Positions 9,593 to 17,667 of a stretch of DNA of 19,741 nt are shown in pieces. Every line of letters begins with the position of its first letter. Within the stretch, counting starts at the first letter, position 1. Source of the stretch: Actinomycetota bacterium (GTDB lineage: Bacteria; Actinomycetota; Humimicrobiia; Humimicrobiales; Humimicrobiaceae). The notes beneath the pieces are model-generated. The model made no database searches, was not told the DNA's origin, and saw nothing but the letters and a program-made list of their open reading frames with translations. The position numbers and the translations under genes were made by a program. Location of the stretch: assembly GCA_018894445.1 (NCBI GenBank), contig JAHIPJ010000216.1, positions 1 through 19,741 of the forward strand, read 5' to 3'.

Positions 9593-10199
9593 AGTAATAA
9601 GTCAGGTTGAAGGATTGGATATATATAAAATATTGAAGGAAACAGGTTCCATAATGGAAGGTCATTTTAAATTAAGCTCGGGGTATCACAGTAAGTACTA
9701 TCTTCAGTGCGCCAGACTGCTTCAGTATCCGGATATTACCTACAGGCTTGCCCGGAAAGCTTTAGATGTGGTCAGCAAAGATATTGATATGGAAAATATT
9801 AATGCTGTAGTATCACCTGCTATAGGAGGTATCCTGTGGGGTTATATGATCGCCTACGCGGCAGGCTGCCGGATGATATTTACTGAAAGAAAAACTGAAA
9901 GTATGGAATTAAGACGTGGGTTCGAGATAGAATCTGACCAGGAAATTATTGTTGCAGAAGATGTTATTACCACCGGTGGATCGGTAAAGGAAGTAATAGA
10001 AATATGCAAGAAAAACGGTGCGCAGATAAAAGCAGTAACAAGCATAGTCGACCGTTCAGCCGGTCTGGAATTTGGTTGTCCATATTATTATTTAATTAAG
10101 CTCAGTATTGACAAATATCAGCCTTCCGAATGCAAACTTTGCAGGGGAAATATACCTCTCGTGTACCCCGGCAGTAAGAAGAAAAATGCAGACAACTGA
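9585..10199 (+). CDS. pyrE: Orotate phosphoribosyltransferase PyrE
   Basis: Fifth step of UMP synthesis: orotate plus PRPP gives OMP and pyrophosphate. The 204-residue protein has the PRPP loop IIVAEDVITTGGS at 121-133. The flexible-loop region FTERKTESMELRRGF (99-113) supplies the catalytic lysine/arginine residues. The C-terminus carries SECKLCRGNIPLVYPGS (181-197), a C-x2-C-containing tail typical of Thermus/actinobacterial-type PyrE and absent from the E. coli enzyme. The ATG at 9585 lies 8 bp inside the end of pyrF. This is the last gene of the pyr operon; no convincing terminator hairpin follows, so some read-through into mihF is possible. Confidence 0.96.
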   Translation: MLKVISQVEGLDIYKILKETGSIMEGHFKLSSGYHSKYYLQCARLLQYPDITYRLARKALDVVSKDIDMENINAVVSPAIGGILWGYMIAYAAGCRMIFTERKTESMELRRGFEIESDQEIIVAEDVITTGGSVKEVIEICKKNGAQIKAVTSIVDRSAGLEFGCPYYYLIKLSIDKYQPSECKLCRGNIPLVYPGSKKKNADN

Positions 10200-10209
10200 T
10201 GAAATAATG

Positions 10210-10238
10210 TTGATATTAAGTATATATATTTGTATACT
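10210..10238 (+). promoter_or_regulatory. Predicted sigma-70-type promoter for the mihF-gmk-rpoZ block
   Basis: The 76-bp gap between pyrE and mihF has TTGATA at 10210-10215 (-35, 5 of 6 consensus), a 17-bp spacer, and TATACT at 10233-10238 (-10, 5 of 6). Transcription would start near 10245, leaving a leader of about 30 bases. The inverted repeat AGTATA (10219-10224) / TATACT (10233-10238) lies in the spacer and -10 and could be an operator, though AT-rich DNA makes such repeats by chance. Direct sequence match; activity is inferred. Confidence 0.7.
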
Positions 10239-10275
10239 CTAATGTATCTAATTTTATTTTAATAAAGAGAGCTCT

Positions 10276-10596
10276 ATGGTTTTAAAAAACTTAAGTGACA
10301 AAGACAGAAAAAAGGGTTTGGAGAAAGCCCGGCAGGTAAGAAAAAAGAGAGCTGAAATCAAGGATTTACTAAAAAAAGGTAAGCTCGATATACGGTCACT
10401 TTTTAAAGATGGCAAACTCTTTAAAAAATATGTAATAAATATGAAGGTTATAAATCTAGTAAGAGCACTCCCTGGAAATGGAAGAGTTAATGCCCTGAAA
10501 ATCTTAAAGGATTTAAAAATAAGCCCTAATAAAAAAGTTGGTGGGCTGGGTAAGAATCAGAAAAACAGTTTTTACAAGTTTTTTAACATAGCTTAG
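10276..10596 (+). CDS. mihF: Actinobacterial-type integration host factor (MihF)
   Basis: A small basic DNA-binding protein of the mIHF family, first known from mycobacteria and Streptomyces, where it bends DNA, shapes the nucleoid and supports phage L5 integration. It is unrelated to E. coli IHF-alpha/beta. The 106 residues have the family layout: a long basic helix near the N-terminus (about 7-36, many K/R/E), then the helix-two-turn-helix-like core ALPGNGRVNALKIL (64-77), then KVGGLGKNQK (87-96), matching the family's 'GLGxxQ' end. The ATG at 10276 has AAAGAGAG at 10264-10271 as ribosome binding site. It sits directly before gmk, the same location as in Actinobacteria. The insert KDGKLFKKYVINMK (44-57) is more lysine-rich than in high-GC homologues, consistent with the AT-rich genome. 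Confidence 0.88.
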   Translation: MVLKNLSDKDRKKGLEKARQVRKKRAEIKDLLKKGKLDIRSLFKDGKLFKKYVINMKVINLVRALPGNGRVNALKILKDLKISPNKKVGGLGKNQKNSFYKFFNIA

Positions 10597-10618
10597 GCTG
10601 ACAAGTTTTCAATATTTT

Positions 10619-11197
10619 ATGGCAGGTAGAGGAAAATTATTTATTGTCTCAGGACCCTCAGGTTCAGGAAAAAGTAGCCTGATTAATGATATAGTAAATG
10701 AATCGGACGATTTTGTCAGATCCATCTCAGTTACCACCAGACCGAAAAGAAAAGATGAAACTAGCGGCAGACAGTATCATTTTATAAATAAGGATGAATT
10801 TGAGGAACTTATAGAAAAAGATATGCTGCTTGAATGGGCAGATTATGCCGGTTATCTGTACGGCACTCCAAAAAAATTTGTAACAGAAAAATTAAGTAAA
10901 GGTAAAAATTTAATTCTGGTAATTGAGGTCCAGGGCGCCATGCAGGTTATAAAAAAAATGAAAGATACCTATTTAATCTTTATTACCACTTCTTCATTTA
11001 AGGAGCTGGAAGAGAGAATCAAAAAAAGGAGAGCCGACAGTCTGGAAGAAATGAATAAAAGGTTGGAAATTGCAAAAAGTGAACTGAATTATAAGAAATA
11101 TTATGATTGCATAATTGTGAATAATAATTATAATGAGGCTTTGCTTAATTTAAAGAAAGTTATAGATTCTCAAAAAGGGAGGAAACGACATAAATGA
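10619..11197 (+). CDS. gmk: Guanylate kinase Gmk
   Basis: Phosphorylates GMP to GDP with ATP, an essential step in guanine nucleotide supply. The 192-residue length is normal. The P-loop GPSGSGKS is at residues 12-19. The GMP-binding segment SVTTRPKRKDETSGRQYHFI (37-56) is intact, with the usual R, E, G and Y contacts. The lid and C-terminal helices follow, including ERIKKRRADSLEEMNKRL. The ATG at 10619 is 22 bp after mihF; no clear ribosome binding site is seen, but the conserved start context (GKLFIVSGPSG) supports it. It overlaps rpoZ by 4 bp. Confidence 0.97.
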   Translation: MAGRGKLFIVSGPSGSGKSSLINDIVNESDDFVRSISVTTRPKRKDETSGRQYHFINKDEFEELIEKDMLLEWADYAGYLYGTPKKFVTEKLSKGKNLILVIEVQGAMQVIKKMKDTYLIFITTSSFKELEERIKKRRADSLEEMNKRLEIAKSELNYKKYYDCIIVNNNYNEALLNLKKVIDSQKGRKRHK

Positions 11198-11433
11198 AGG
11201 TGCAGTATGTTGATGAATACAAAGAAAGTACAGACAGCAAATATAAACTATGTATATTGGTGGCTAAAAGAGCCAGAGAACTGGGAGAGTATCTTTCTGC
11301 GCAAAAAAATATGGAAAGAATAAATGTGGTAAAACCACTGGTTGATATAGAATCACATGATCCACTGGAAATTGCCTTTAATGAAATAAAAGAAGGAAAA
11401 ATAATTTTCAAAAAGAAAAAGGAATCTATATAA
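11194..11433 (+). CDS. rpoZ: DNA-directed RNA polymerase omega subunit RpoZ
   Basis: A small subunit that helps fold and assemble the beta-prime chain of RNA polymerase. At 79 residues it is at the usual short end. The conserved helix reads YKLCILVAKRARELGEY (22-38), matching the family's 'xxxVxxAAKRARxL' core. Next come the KPLVDIESHDPLEIAFNEIKEGKI segment and a lysine-rich tail. The ATG at 11194 overlaps the gmk stop (ATGA), and GGGAGG at 11177-11182 is a strong ribosome binding site. Linkage with gmk is the classic arrangement in many bacteria. Confidence 0.93.
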   Translation: MKVQYVDEYKESTDSKYKLCILVAKRARELGEYLSAQKNMERINVVKPLVDIESHDPLEIAFNEIKEGKIIFKKKKESI

Positions 11434-11435
11434 TT

Positions 11436-12659
11436 TTGGTTTTGAATAAATCAATATTTTTAAAAAAAAAGATAGTTCTGGGAATTACTGCGTCTATTGC
11501 AGCTTATAAGGCAGCTTCAATTTGCAGCAGGCTGGCTGGTATGGGTGCTGATGTAGTTCCTGTAATGACTCCTAATGCTCTAAATTTTATAACTCCCATT
11601 ACTTTCAGCTCAATCTCCGGAAATAAAACTATTGTGGAGCAGTTTGCAGACGAGAAGAAAATTTACCACATCTCACTTTCCCATAATGCGGATATTTTTT
11701 TGATTGCACCTGCTTCAGCTGATACCATTTCAAAATTATCTTATGGAATTTGTGATAATTTCCTTACCACTTCAGCGGTTTCTGCTACCTGCCCTGTGCT
11801 TATTGCGCCGGCTATGAACGAAAGTATGTATCTTGACCCAATAATTCAGAAAAATATTCTGCAGCTGGGAAAGTCAGGAAAATATTTTTTCATAGGACCG
11901 AAGAGTGGCAATCTGGCCTGTGGTGAGAAAGGTCTGGGAAGACTGGAAGATGAAGATATCATAATTGAAAGACTGGGAGAGCTTCTTAATTATAGTTCTG
12001 ATCTTAAAGGAAAAAAAGTTGTAATTACAGCCGGCGGCACCAGGGAGTTTATTGATACTGTAAGATATATATCCAACAGGTCCAGTGGGAAAATGGGTTA
12101 TGCTCTGGCTGAAGAAGCTTATTTCAGAGGTGCTGAAAAGGTAATCCTTATAAGCACCGCGAGGAGCCTGCCGCGGCCATACGGCGTAGATGTCAAATAT
12201 GTTGAAGATACAAGCGGGATGAAGAATGTGATGGATAAATATTTTAGCACCAGTGACATTGCTATAATGGCAGCTGCTGTAAGCGATATAATACCGCTTA
12301 AAAAATATGATTTTAAGTTAAAGAAAAAAAATGATATATTATCCAAAATAAAGTTTGGAGAAAATGAAAATATCCTTAAGTCTTTAGCTAAGAAAAAGAA
12401 AAAGAATCAGTATCTGGTTGGTTTTGCTGCTGAAAGTGGTCATAATTCCAGAGATGTTTTAGAAAAGATTAAGGATAAAAATATTGATATGATTGTTGCC
12501 AATGATATCTCCAGAGAGGATATAGGAATGGAAAGCGATTATAATGAAGTTGATATAGTAAGACAGGATGGGACTGTAAAGAAATTAGCCAGGGATAAAA
12601 AAAGAATTATTGCCAGAGGAATCTGGGATGAAATTGTAAAAAGTTCAATGGAGCTGTAA
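11436..12659 (+). CDS. coaBC: Bifunctional phosphopantothenoylcysteine decarboxylase / phosphopantothenate-cysteine ligase CoaBC
   Basis: Two steps of CoA synthesis: CoaB joins 4'-phosphopantothenate and cysteine, and FMN-dependent CoaC decarboxylates the product. The N-terminal CoaC domain (about 1-185) has the catalytic His H78 ([10 protein letters not shown]), PAMNESMY (125-132) and the flexible-loop Cys C162 in [10 protein letters not shown]. The C-terminal CoaB domain (about 190-400) starts with [18 protein letters not shown] (197-214), has the lysine-rich FKLKKKND stretch near 293-300 and VANDISRED at about 354-362. The 407-residue fused length is normal. The start is TTG at 11436, 2 bp after rpoZ, with AAAAAGGA about 13 bp upstream; a TTG at 11442 is also possible. 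No ATG occurs before the conserved N-terminus. Confidence 0.95.
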   Translation: MVLNKSIFLKKKIVLGITASIAAYKAASICSRLAGMGADVVPVMTPNALNFITPITFSSISGNKTIVEQFADEKKIYHISLSHNADIFLIAPASADTISKLSYGICDNFLTTSAVSATCPVLIAPAMNESMYLDPIIQKNILQLGKSGKYFFIGPKSGNLACGEKGLGRLEDEDIIIERLGELLNYSSDLKGKKVVITAGGTREFIDTVRYISNRSSGKMGYALAEEAYFRGAEKVILISTARSLPRPYGVDVKYVEDTSGMKNVMDKYFSTSDIAIMAAAVSDIIPLKKYDFKLKKKNDILSKIKFGENENILKSLAKKKKKNQYLVGFAAESGHNSRDVLEKIKDKNIDMIVANDISREDIGMESDYNEVDIVRQDGTVKKLARDKKRIIARGIWDEIVKSSMEL

Positions 12660-12679
12660 AAGTTTTGATAGGAGGAATA

Positions 12680-13885
12680 ATGTCAAAGAAAAGGGATTTC
12701 TTATTTACTTCGGAATCAGTTACCGAAGGTCACCCGGACAAGATGGCTGATCAAATTTCAGATGCAATTCTTGATGCTATGATAGCTGATGATCCCAAAT
12801 GCAGGACCGCCATCGAGACATTGCTTAAAACAGGAATTGTAGTAGTGGCAGGTGAAGTTACTACCTCTACTTATGTAGAAATTCCTGATATTGTTAGAGA
12901 AGTTATTAAAAATATTGGCTATACCAGGGCAAAATATGGTTTTGATTATGAAACCTGCGGTGTTATTACTTCTATTGGGAAACAGTCTTCTAATATTGCC
13001 CAGGGTGTGAATAAAGCTTATGAAGCCAGAGTAGGAAATGGATATGAAAATGAATTTGATACTCAGGGTGCTGGAGACCAGGGAATGATGTTTGGTTATG
13101 CATGCAATGAAACCGAGGAATTTATGCCCCTTCCTATTCAGATTGCCCATAAGCTGGCTCACCGGTTATCTGAGGTTAGAAAGGCAGGGATACTGCCATA
13201 CCTGAGGCCTGACGGTAAAACGCAGGTAACAGTAAGATATGAAAATGACAGGCCGGTTTTAGTTGAAACAATTGTAATAGCTACTCAACATGCTCCAAAT
13301 ATTGACATAGAAGCACAAATAAAACCGGATATCAAAGAATTCGTAATAAAACCAATTGTTCCCCAGGAATATTTAAGCAAGGATTTAAAGTTATTTGTAA
13401 ATCCAACCGGGGAATTTACTATCGGCGGTCCTATGGGTGATACAGGGGTTACCGGCAGGAAAATAATTGTAGATACCTATGGTGGAATGGCAAGACATGG
13501 CGGAGGGTGTTTTTCAGGAAAAGATCCTTCCAAGGTTGACCGGTCAGCCGCTTATGCTGTAAGGCATGTTGCCAAAAATCTGGTGGCAAGCGGGGCTGCT
13601 GATAAGCTGGAAATAGAAGTAGCTTATGCCATAGGTGTTTCGCACCCGGTATCAGTTATGGTAGAAACATTTGGCACTGAAAAGGTAGATGTTAAAAAAA
13701 TTGAAAAGGCAGTAAAAGAAATATTTGACTTAAGACCGGCAGCGATTATTAAAAACTTGAATTTACTCAGGCCAATTTATAGAAAGACCGCTGCTTACGG
13801 GCATTTCGGGAGGCATGACAGAGATTTCACCTGGGAAAAACTGGATAAAGTTGATGAAATTAAAAGTTTTCTGGGTCTTAAATAA
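12680..13885 (+). CDS. metK: S-adenosylmethionine synthase MetK
   Basis: Makes S-adenosylmethionine from methionine and ATP, releasing phosphate and pyrophosphate. Starting at the ATG at 12680 gives 401 residues. Signatures are TEGHPDK (15-21; H18), the GAGDQG hexapeptide (130-135), and the glycine-rich [16 protein letters not shown] (274-289) that handles the phosphate chain. A longer reading from a TTG at 12665 is unlikely, because the strong GGAGG ribosome binding site (12671-12675) lies inside that extension and is perfectly placed for 12680. There is no room for a SAM riboswitch: coaBC ends 20 bp upstream. The position between coaBC and priA is characteristic of Actinobacteria and supplies SAM in the same cluster as the methyltransferase gene rsmB. 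Confidence 0.98.
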   Translation: MSKKRDFLFTSESVTEGHPDKMADQISDAILDAMIADDPKCRTAIETLLKTGIVVVAGEVTTSTYVEIPDIVREVIKNIGYTRAKYGFDYETCGVITSIGKQSSNIAQGVNKAYEARVGNGYENEFDTQGAGDQGMMFGYACNETEEFMPLPIQIAHKLAHRLSEVRKAGILPYLRPDGKTQVTVRYENDRPVLVETIVIATQHAPNIDIEAQIKPDIKEFVIKPIVPQEYLSKDLKLFVNPTGEFTIGGPMGDTGVTGRKIIVDTYGGMARHGGGCFSGKDPSKVDRSAAYAVRHVAKNLVASGAADKLEIEVAYAIGVSHPVSVMVETFGTEKVDVKKIEKAVKEIFDLRPAAIIKNLNLLRPIYRKTAAYGHFGRHDRDFTWEKLDKVDEIKSFLGLK

Positions 13886-13899
13886 TTATTGTGTTTTAA

Positions 13900-16164
13900 A
13901 TGGGTAGAAATAACAAATATGCAGAGGTTTATATAGATATAAAAGCTTTTGATATTGATCATGCTTTTGACTACAGGATACCACCGGATTTATCTTCCGA
14001 TATTGATATTGGCAGAATTATTCAGGTTCCCTTCAAAAATAGAATTGAAGTTGGCTACATTGTAAAAATTAAAGATGAGTCAGAACTTAAAGACAGAGAA
14101 ATAAAAGATATTTTAAAAATAGTAGAAAATAGGCCTGTTTTTGACCCAGAGAGACTCGAGCTTATTAATTGGATTAGCGAGTATTATATACAGCCGCTGG
14201 GAAGTGTTATTAAGTTTTTCCTGCCCCCGGGGGGAAAGTACAAGCATGCGATTACCAGTCCCAGGGTTCAACTAAAATTTAAGGATTTCATAACTTTAAA
14301 CCGGAACAGATATAATAAGCTAAAAGATAAGATAAACTGGAAAAGAAATTCTTCACAAAAAAAAATAATTGATTATTTAATTTCAGGCGGTGAAGTTTTA
14401 AAAGAAAAACTGGTAAAAGATACCGGCTCAAGCTACTCGAGCCTGGCCAGTCTTGCAGATAAAAATATTATATCCATAGTTAAAAAAAGACAAAAAAGGG
14501 ATTTTAGATATGAATACCGGCCTGATAAGGATTTAAAGAAAAAAAAGATAATTTTAAACTCCTATCAAAAAAATGCCCTGTGCAGTATAGATAACGCCAT
14601 ACAGAAAAACATTTTTCACAAGTTTCTGATAGAAGGCGTAACAGGCAGTGGAAAGACCGCTATTTATATAGCTGCGTGCAGGAAAGTTATAGAGAAGAAA
14701 AAAAGAGCGCTCATTCTTACCCCTGAAATTTCCTTAATTCCCCAGCTATTTTCAAGATTTGAATCCGAGTTGGGATCCAGGGTCTGTGTGTATCATTCTA
14801 ATATGAATGAAGCGGAAAGATATGAAAGATGGCTTAGTATATGGGAAAATGAGTTTGACGTAATAATAGGGACAAGATCTTCAATTTTTACTCCTATAGG
14901 TAACCTGGGCATGATAATACTGGATGAGGAGCATGACCCATCCTATAAGGAAGGGACAAGGGTCAGATATAATGCCCAGGATGTGGCAATAAAACTGGGG
15001 GAAATACTGAATATTCCTGTGGTTATGGGAAGTGCGACTCCCAATGTTGTTACCAGGTACAGAGCAGAAAAAGAAAATGATTTTACACTTCTAAAGATTC
15101 CAGTTAAAGCCCAGAGCAGCAGTCCACTGGAAACACAAGTAGTTGACTTAAAAAAAATAGACCGCTTGAAAGAAGATACGGCTATAACTGGTAAATTATT
15201 TACTGCAATCAGTGAGGAATTAGAAAAAAATAATAAGGTAATCATTTTCTTAAATAGAAGGGGATACAGTAATTTTGTTATATGCAATAAATGCGGCAGT
15301 GTGCCTAAATGTTCCGCCTGTGACCTTTCCTATAATTACCACAGTGATCGTAAAAAACTGATATGCCATCATTGCGGCAGGGAGCAAAATTATACCGGAA
15401 GGTGCCTTGTTTGCGGCGCAGATAATATCTTTTTATACGGTACTGGAATTCAGAGAGTGCAGTCCAAGCTTCAGATGAGATTTAAAAACACACCCATACT
15501 TAGAATGGATTCGGATATAACTGTAAAGAAGAAGTCACACCAGGAAATACTAAGCAAGTTTATTTCCCCTGGCGGGTCAATCCTTATCGGCACTCAGATG
15601 GTAGCCAAGGGCCTGGATATTGAAGATGTAACACTTGTGGGAGTTATTAATTGTGATAGTATGCTGGGGCTTCCTGATTATCATATGAATGAAAGAGTTT
15701 ATCAGCTTATTACTCAGGTATCGGGAAGAGCTGGCAGGAAGAGAAAGAAGGGCAGGGTAATAATCCAGACCTATAATCCAGAAAGCAGTGTTATGAAAAA
15801 TATACTGGACAGTGATTATGAATCATTTTACCGCCAGGAACTTAGTAACAGAAAAGAGCTTTGCTATCCTCCTTTTTCCAATCTGATAAATATTATAATT
15901 TCAGGGAAAGAAGAAAATAAAGTAAAGAAAGATATAAAAGAATTATTTGCAGAAATAAGCAAAGATATCAGAACTGGCAGCAGCATACTGGGTCCTGCCC
16001 CTGCTCCTTTTTATAAAATAAATTTATTTTACAGATGGCATATAATAATAAAGTCTAAAAATATTGAATATTCAAATAAAATATTAACTAAAATATTAAA
16101 GAGATTTAAAAAATTTGATGAAAATAAGATAATTATTGATGTAGATCCGGTATGGATATTGTAA
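13900..16164 (+). CDS. priA: Primosomal protein N' / replication restart helicase PriA
   Basis: A superfamily 2, 3'-to-5' DNA helicase that recognises stalled forks and reloads the replisome. The 754 residues cover the N-terminal 3' DNA-binding domain (about 1-110), a winged-helix region (about 140-200), and helicase lobes with Walker A GVTGSGKT (246-253) and Walker B DEEH (342-345). The zinc-binding region has eight cysteines: C462, C465, C471, C474, C489, C492, C502 and C505. The QVSGRAGR helicase motif and a C-terminal domain follow. All ATPase and zinc residues are intact, so it is probably active, unlike the many actinomycete PriA proteins that have lost helicase residues. The ATG at 13900 has no visible ribosome binding site; it follows metK by 14 bp. 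Confidence 0.96.
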   Translation: MGRNNKYAEVYIDIKAFDIDHAFDYRIPPDLSSDIDIGRIIQVPFKNRIEVGYIVKIKDESELKDREIKDILKIVENRPVFDPERLELINWISEYYIQPLGSVIKFFLPPGGKYKHAITSPRVQLKFKDFITLNRNRYNKLKDKINWKRNSSQKKIIDYLISGGEVLKEKLVKDTGSSYSSLASLADKNIISIVKKRQKRDFRYEYRPDKDLKKKKIILNSYQKNALCSIDNAIQKNIFHKFLIEGVTGSGKTAIYIAACRKVIEKKKRALILTPEISLIPQLFSRFESELGSRVCVYHSNMNEAERYERWLSIWENEFDVIIGTRSSIFTPIGNLGMIILDEEHDPSYKEGTRVRYNAQDVAIKLGEILNIPVVMGSATPNVVTRYRAEKENDFTLLKIPVKAQSSSPLETQVVDLKKIDRLKEDTAITGKLFTAISEELEKNNKVIIFLNRRGYSNFVICNKCGSVPKCSACDLSYNYHSDRKKLICHHCGREQNYTGRCLVCGADNIFLYGTGIQRVQSKLQMRFKNTPILRMDSDITVKKKSHQEILSKFISPGGSILIGTQMVAKGLDIEDVTLVGVINCDSMLGLPDYHMNERVYQLITQVSGRAGRKRKKGRVIIQTYNPESSVMKNILDSDYESFYRQELSNRKELCYPPFSNLINIIISGKEENKVKKDIKELFAEISKDIRTGSSILGPAPAPFYKINLFYRWHIIIKSKNIEYSNKILTKILKRFKKFDENKIIIDVDPVWIL

Positions 16165-16182
16165 ATTTGTGAAAGGTATAAG

Positions 16183-16680
16183 ATGTCAGTTAAAAAAATT
16201 AGAAAGATCGGGGATCCGGTTTTAAGGGAGAAAAGCAGAAGTGTGGAAAAAATAGACAGCAAGCTCCTGGAGCTCGTCAAAGATATGATAGATACATTAA
16301 ATAACGAGGGTGGAGTAGGCCTGGCCGCTCCCCAAATAGGAATAACCAGAAGAGTAATTATTGTTAATTTTGACGATAAGATTCAGACATTTATAAATCC
16401 GGTGATTGAAGTTCTGGATGATAAAAAAATAGAGAGTGATGAAAGCTGCCTGAGTATATATTCCATAAAGGGTTTTTTCGTTAAAAGATTTTCCAGGATT
16501 AAAGTAAAGGCAAAAGATCTAAAAGGCAGTGATGTCACACTCATAGGTGAAGACCTGCTGGCGAGAATATTTCAGCATGAGATTGACCATCTGAACGGGA
16601 TATTGTATATAGACCATCTTGACAGGAAATCAAAAAGAGAACTGCTCTCTAAGATTAATGAGATAAAATTAAATATTTAG
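16183..16680 (+). CDS. def: Peptide deformylase Def
   Basis: A metalloenzyme (usually Fe2+) that removes the formyl group from new proteins. The 165-residue length is normal. Motif 1 is GVGLAAPQIG (44-53). Motif 3 is QHEIDHLNG (131-139), with metal ligands H132 and H136 and catalytic E133. Motif 2 is ESCLSIYSIKG (87-97), with metal ligand C89. The family consensus is EGCLSxPG, so the glycine after E and the proline after LSI are replaced here. All metal ligands remain, so activity is expected. The ATG at 16183 has GAAAGG at 16171-16176. It is paired with fmt, which adds the formyl group this enzyme removes. Confidence 0.94.
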   Translation: MSVKKIRKIGDPVLREKSRSVEKIDSKLLELVKDMIDTLNNEGGVGLAAPQIGITRRVIIVNFDDKIQTFINPVIEVLDDKKIESDESCLSIYSIKGFFVKRFSRIKVKAKDLKGSDVTLIGEDLLARIFQHEIDHLNGILYIDHLDRKSKRELLSKINEIKLNI

Positions 16681-16698
16681 AATAAAAGGAGACTTCCA

Positions 16699-17667
16699 TT
16701 GAAAATACTATTTTTTGGCTCTTCGGAAATTTCAGTTCCTTTTCTGGAAGAAATATATAAATCCCGGCATAGCATAACCTCAGTTGTAACTACTACCGAT
16801 AAGCCGGCAGGAAGAGGAAGAAGGACTACCCCCAATATAGTAAAGAAAAGAGCCATTGAACTGGGGATTGACTTTATACAGATTGAAAGGTTTGAAGATA
16901 ATTTTTTTGATAATTTTGTAAAATTAGAATTTGATGTCGCGGTGGTAGCTTCTTTCGGAAAGATACTTCCTGAAAGGATATTTAAACTTACTACTACCAG
17001 GTGGCTGAATGTGCACCCTTCTTTGCTGCCCAGGTATAGGGGTCCTACACCTATTATAAGCGCCCTTTTGAATAGCGATAAAGTCGGTGGTGTGAGTATA
17101 ATTGAGGTAGTATATGAAGTGGATGCCGGCAATATATATGCTCAGGTAAAGTTTGGAGTGGAAGAAGATGATAATAAGGATAGTCTTGAGCAGAAATCAA
17201 TAAAATTTGGAAAACCTCTTCTGATGGCAGTACTTGACCTTATAGAAGATAAAAATATAAATCCCTACCCCCAGGATGAGGAAAATGTAGTCTATAGTTA
17301 TAAGATTGCAAAAGAAGACTTAAAAATTAGCTGGAATAGTAGCGCAATGGAAATAGTTAATAAAGTCAGGGCTTTCAGTTCAAAACCCGGCGCTTATTGT
17401 CTCTGGAAAGGTTTGAGGATTAAAATCCTTAAGGCAGGTGTCTTAAGTGGAGCTGCGAGCAATGCATACCTGGATAAACTTAAGTTTGGTGAAAATGAGA
17501 AAAATGGACTTGTAGTGGAAGCTGATAAAAAAACAGGTATTTTAGTTAGTTGTAATAAAAATGAAATGGTAAAAATTGAAAGACTGAAGCCCCAGGGTGG
17601 AAAAGTAATGTCTGCAGCGGATTTTATTAATGGATACAGACTGGAAGCCGGTGAGAATTTTGATTGA
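16699..17667 (+). CDS. fmt: Methionyl-tRNA formyltransferase Fmt
   Basis: Formylates Met-tRNAfMet with 10-formyltetrahydrofolate for translation initiation. The 322-residue protein has an N-terminal Rossmann-like catalytic domain (about 1-190) and a C-terminal OB-like tRNA-binding domain (about 210-310). Catalytic N104 and H106 are in LNVHPSLLPRYRG (103-115), and D142 is in VDAGNIYAQ; these match E. coli N108, H110 and D146. The loop KPAGRGRRTTPNIVKK (35-50) fits the tRNA acceptor-stem-binding loop. The start is TTG at 16699, set by AAAAGGAG at 16684-16691; it lies 18 bp after def. The 3' end overlaps the next gene. Confidence 0.96.
   Translation: MKILFFGSSEISVPFLEEIYKSRHSITSVVTTTDKPAGRGRRTTPNIVKKRAIELGIDFIQIERFEDNFFDNFVKLEFDVAVVASFGKILPERIFKLTTTRWLNVHPSLLPRYRGPTPIISALLNSDKVGGVSIIEVVYEVDAGNIYAQVKFGVEEDDNKDSLEQKSIKFGKPLLMAVLDLIEDKNINPYPQDEENVVYSYKIAKEDLKISWNSSAMEIVNKVRAFSSKPGAYCLWKGLRIKILKAGVLSGAASNAYLDKLKFGENEKNGLVVEADKKTGILVSCNKNEMVKIERLKPQGGKVMSAADFINGYRLEAGENFD

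Noticed and set aside
12660..12680. Possible SAM riboswitch controlling metK
   Set aside because: Only 20 bp separate coaBC from the metK ATG, far too short for a SAM aptamer.
12665..12682. Longer metK reading from a TTG at 12665
   Set aside because: The GGAGG ribosome binding site falls inside this extension and is correctly spaced for the ATG at 12680, where the conserved protein begins.
13283..13450. Possible CRISPR or tandem repeat structure anywhere in the window
   Set aside because: No regularly spaced direct repeats were seen on reading the window. Lysine-rich A-runs give short A-tract similarity only.
16677..17132. A 151-codon open frame on the minus strand over fmt
   Set aside because: It is antisense to the conserved Fmt catalytic domain, with no family signature.
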